From: JBCBAP01 sp038532435
Lineage (GTDB): Bacteria > Pseudomonadota > Alphaproteobacteria > Rhodobacterales > Rhodobacteraceae
DNA length: 60,120 bases
Reading direction: 5' to 3'
Assembly: GCA_038532435.1 (NCBI GenBank)
Contig: JBCBAP010000018.1
Coordinates: 1-60,120 of the forward strand
A model generated the notes under the pieces. That model searched no databases. It was given only the letters and a program-made list of their open reading frames with translations, and was not told where the DNA came from. Of the stretch, positions 58,521-60,120 are shown one piece after another. The translations under genes and the position numbers were made by a program. How positions within the stretch are numbered: the first letter of the stretch is position 1; each line of letters starts with the position of its first letter.

Positions 58521-60120
58521 ATGTTCACTGAATTCAAGAAATCGATCGAGTGGGGCGGTGAAACGCTCACGCTCGAAACGGGAAAGATTGCGCGTCAGGC
58601 AGATGCCTCCGTGCTCGCGACCTACGGGGAGACCAGCGTCCTGGCCACCGTCGTGTTCGAGAAACAGCCAAAGGTCGGCTTCGACTTCTTCCCGCTGACC
58701 GTCCACTACCAGGAAAAGTACTACGCCGCGGGCAAGATCCCCGGCGGCTTTTTCAAGCGTGAGGCCCGTCCGACGGAGAAGGAGACGCTGACCAGCCGTC
58801 TCATCGACCGTCCGATCCGCCCGCTCTTCGTGCCTGGATTCAAGAACGAGACGCAGGTGATCTGCACCGTGCTGTCCCACGATCTGGAGAACGATCCGGA
58901 TGTGGTCGCAATGATCGCAGCCTCCGCGGCGCTGACCCTGTCCGGTGCACCCTTCATGGGCCCGATCGGCTGCGCGCGCGTCGGTTTCGTCGATGGCGAG
59001 TACGTGCTGAACCCCAGCGTCGATGACATGCACAAGCTGCGTGAGAACCCCGAGCAGAGGCTGGACCTTGTCGTCGCGGGCACCAAAGACGCTGTGATGA
59101 TGGTCGAATCCGAAGCCTACGAGCTTACGGAAGAGGAGATGCTCGGCGCGGTCGTCTTCGGCCACCAGCAGCAGCAGCCGGTGATCGACATGATCATCGA
59201 CCTTGCGGAAGAGGCGGCCAAGGATCCGTTCGACTTCACGCCGCCCGAGTACGCAGACCTCTATGCGAAGGTGCAGTCCCTCGGCGAGGCAGCGATGCGC
59301 GCCGCTTTCGCACTGACTGACAAGCAGGAACGGACCGCGGCAATCTCCGCAGCCCGCGAGCAGGTCAAGGAGGGCCTGACCGAGGAAGAGCTCGAGGACA
59401 GCCAGCTCGGCAACTGCTTCAAGAAGCTCGAGTCCTCCGTCCTGCGCGGCGACGTGATCAAGACGGGCACGCGGATCGACGGGCGCGACCTCGCCACGGT
59501 CCGCCCCATCGTCTGTGAGACGGGCATGCTGCCCCGGACGCACGGCTCCGCCCTCTTCACCCGGGGTGAAACGCAGGGTCTGGTCGTAACCACGCTGGGC
59601 ACCGGCGATGATGAGCAGATCATCGACGCGCTGCACGGGGAAAGCCGCTCGAATTTCCTCCTGCACTATAACTTCCCGCCGTACTCCGTCGGTGAAGCGG
59701 GCCGGATGATGGGCCCGGGCCGACGCGAGATTGGCCACGGTAAGCTTGCGTGGCGCGCGCTTCAGGCGGTTCTGCCCGCGGCGACGGATTTCCCCTACAC
59801 CGTGCGCGTGGTTTCCGAGATCACCGAATCCAACGGCTCCTCCTCCATGGCCTCGGTCTGTGGCGGGTCCCTGTCGATGATGGATGCGGGCGTGCCGCTC
59901 AAGGCACCGGTTGCCGGCGTCGCGATGGGCCTGATCCTCGAGGGTGAGGAATTCGCGGTCCTGACCGACATCCTCGGCGACGAGGATCACCTCGGCGACA
60001 TGGACTTCAAGGTGGCGGGTACCGAAGGCGGTATCACGTCGCTGCAGATGGACATCAAGGTCGCAGGCATCACGCCGGAGATCATGAAGCAGGCGCTTGC
60101 GCAGGCGAAGGATGGCCGGT
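58521..60120 (+). CDS. pnp: Polyribonucleotide nucleotidyltransferase (PNPase), 3' end outside window
   Basis: 3'-5' phosphorolytic exoribonuclease of the RNA degradosome. Starts at the ATG at 58521, preceded by AAGGA, and stays open to the last base (533 codons seen of about 710). The first RNase PH domain has LATYGETSVLATVVF and PIRPLF; the linker and helical domain follow; the second RNase PH core has RIDGRDLATVRPI, GSALFTRGETQ, NFPPYSVGEAGRMMGPGRREIGHG and SEITESNGSSSMASVCGGSLSMMDAG with phosphate-binding residues. The KH and S1 domains lie beyond the window. Confidence 0.97.
   Translation, partial: MFTEFKKSIEWGGETLTLETGKIARQADASVLATYGETSVLATVVFEKQPKVGFDFFPLTVHYQEKYYAAGKIPGGFFKREARPTEKETLTSRLIDRPIRPLFVPGFKNETQVICTVLSHDLENDPDVVAMIAASAALTLSGAPFMGPIGCARVGFVDGEYVLNPSVDDMHKLRENPEQRLDLVVAGTKDAVMMVESEAYELTEEEMLGAVVFGHQQQQPVIDMIIDLAEEAAKDPFDFTPPEYADLYAKVQSLGEAAMRAAFALTDKQERTAAISAAREQVKEGLTEEELEDSQLGNCFKKLESSVLRGDVIKTGTRIDGRDLATVRPIVCETGMLPRTHGSALFTRGETQGLVVTTLGTGDDEQIIDALHGESRSNFLLHYNFPPYSVGEAGRMMGPGRREIGHGKLAWRALQAVLPAATDFPYTVRVVSEITESNGSSSMASVCGGSLSMMDAGVPLKAPVAGVAMGLILEGEEFAVLTDILGDEDHLGDMDFKVAGTEGGITSLQMDIKVAGITPEIMKQALAQAKDGR

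Overview
The window is about 60 kb of GC-rich, densely coding chromosome from an alphaproteobacterium, most likely order Rhodobacterales (Rhodobacter/Roseobacter group). Support for this: a senC-regA (prrC-prrA) pair, an F0 ATP synthase operon of atpI-B-E-b'-b with no F1 genes attached, a RibH2-type lumazine synthase behind an FMN riboswitch, a DUF2125 protein, a VPLPA-CTERM exported protein, a GTTC-N7-GTTC LexA-type box before uvrD, and an intergenic element that I recall as common in Rhodobacterales. There is no prophage, IS element, CRISPR array, rRNA gene or tRNA gene that I can recognise. Most of the window is core chromosome.

Layout. 1-5.8 kb: the 3' part of pyruvate carboxylase, then clpA. 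5.9-10.4 kb: a minus-strand pair made of a MotA/TolQ-like channel protein and a long coiled-coil OmpA-domain protein, followed by a divergent LysM plus solute-binding protein. 10.4-12.0 kb: a ChaC-like cyclotransferase and a DUF2125 protein. 12.0-12.5 kb: a 497-bp gap between two gene ends, rich in inverted repeats. 12.5-18.5 kb: a long minus-strand run rsmI-yraN-BON lipoprotein-gshB-hydrolase-hisC-tyrA. 18.5-24.2 kb: the plus-strand run LpoA-like lipoprotein-glnD-murJ. 24.4-29.7 kb: uvrD with a LexA-type box, senC-regA, the VPLPA-CTERM protein and a DUF1801 protein. 29.9-36.0 kb: the translation/transcription operon rimP-nusA-ylxR-infB and a small beta-barrel-like protein. 36.1-42.4 kb: hpd with a divergent Lrp regulator, an FMN reductase, smc, and an ArsR regulator with twin palindromic sites. 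42.6-45.2 kb: the F0 operon. 45.2-45.7 kb: a second long gap between gene ends. 45.7-50.1 kb: an AhpD-like protein, a GNAT protein, riboswitch-ribH2, a large CAP-domain protein, and smpB. 50.1-57.4 kb: dapA, a soluble lytic transglycosylase, dapB, rbfA, a two-domain sulfotransferase, truB and a DUF1643 protein. 58.0-60.1 kb: rpsO and the 5' part of pnp.

How the genes fit together. Several runs are classical functional groups: ribosome assembly and RNA metabolism (rimP-nusA-ylxR-infB; rbfA-truB; rpsO-pnp), lysine/peptidoglycan precursor supply and wall turnover (dapA, dapB, Slt, MurJ, LpoA), envelope maintenance (the BON lipoprotein and LpoA), and tyrosine metabolism (tyrA and hisC for synthesis, hpd for breakdown). 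The least understood parts are the channel/OmpA/LysM group at 5.9-10.4 kb, the sulfotransferase with a degenerate second copy of its own domain inside the rbfA-truB operon, the CAP protein with three lectin-like repeats and no signal peptide, and the two gene-free gaps of about 500 bp between convergent genes. Family calls come from reading motifs by eye; no database search was run.
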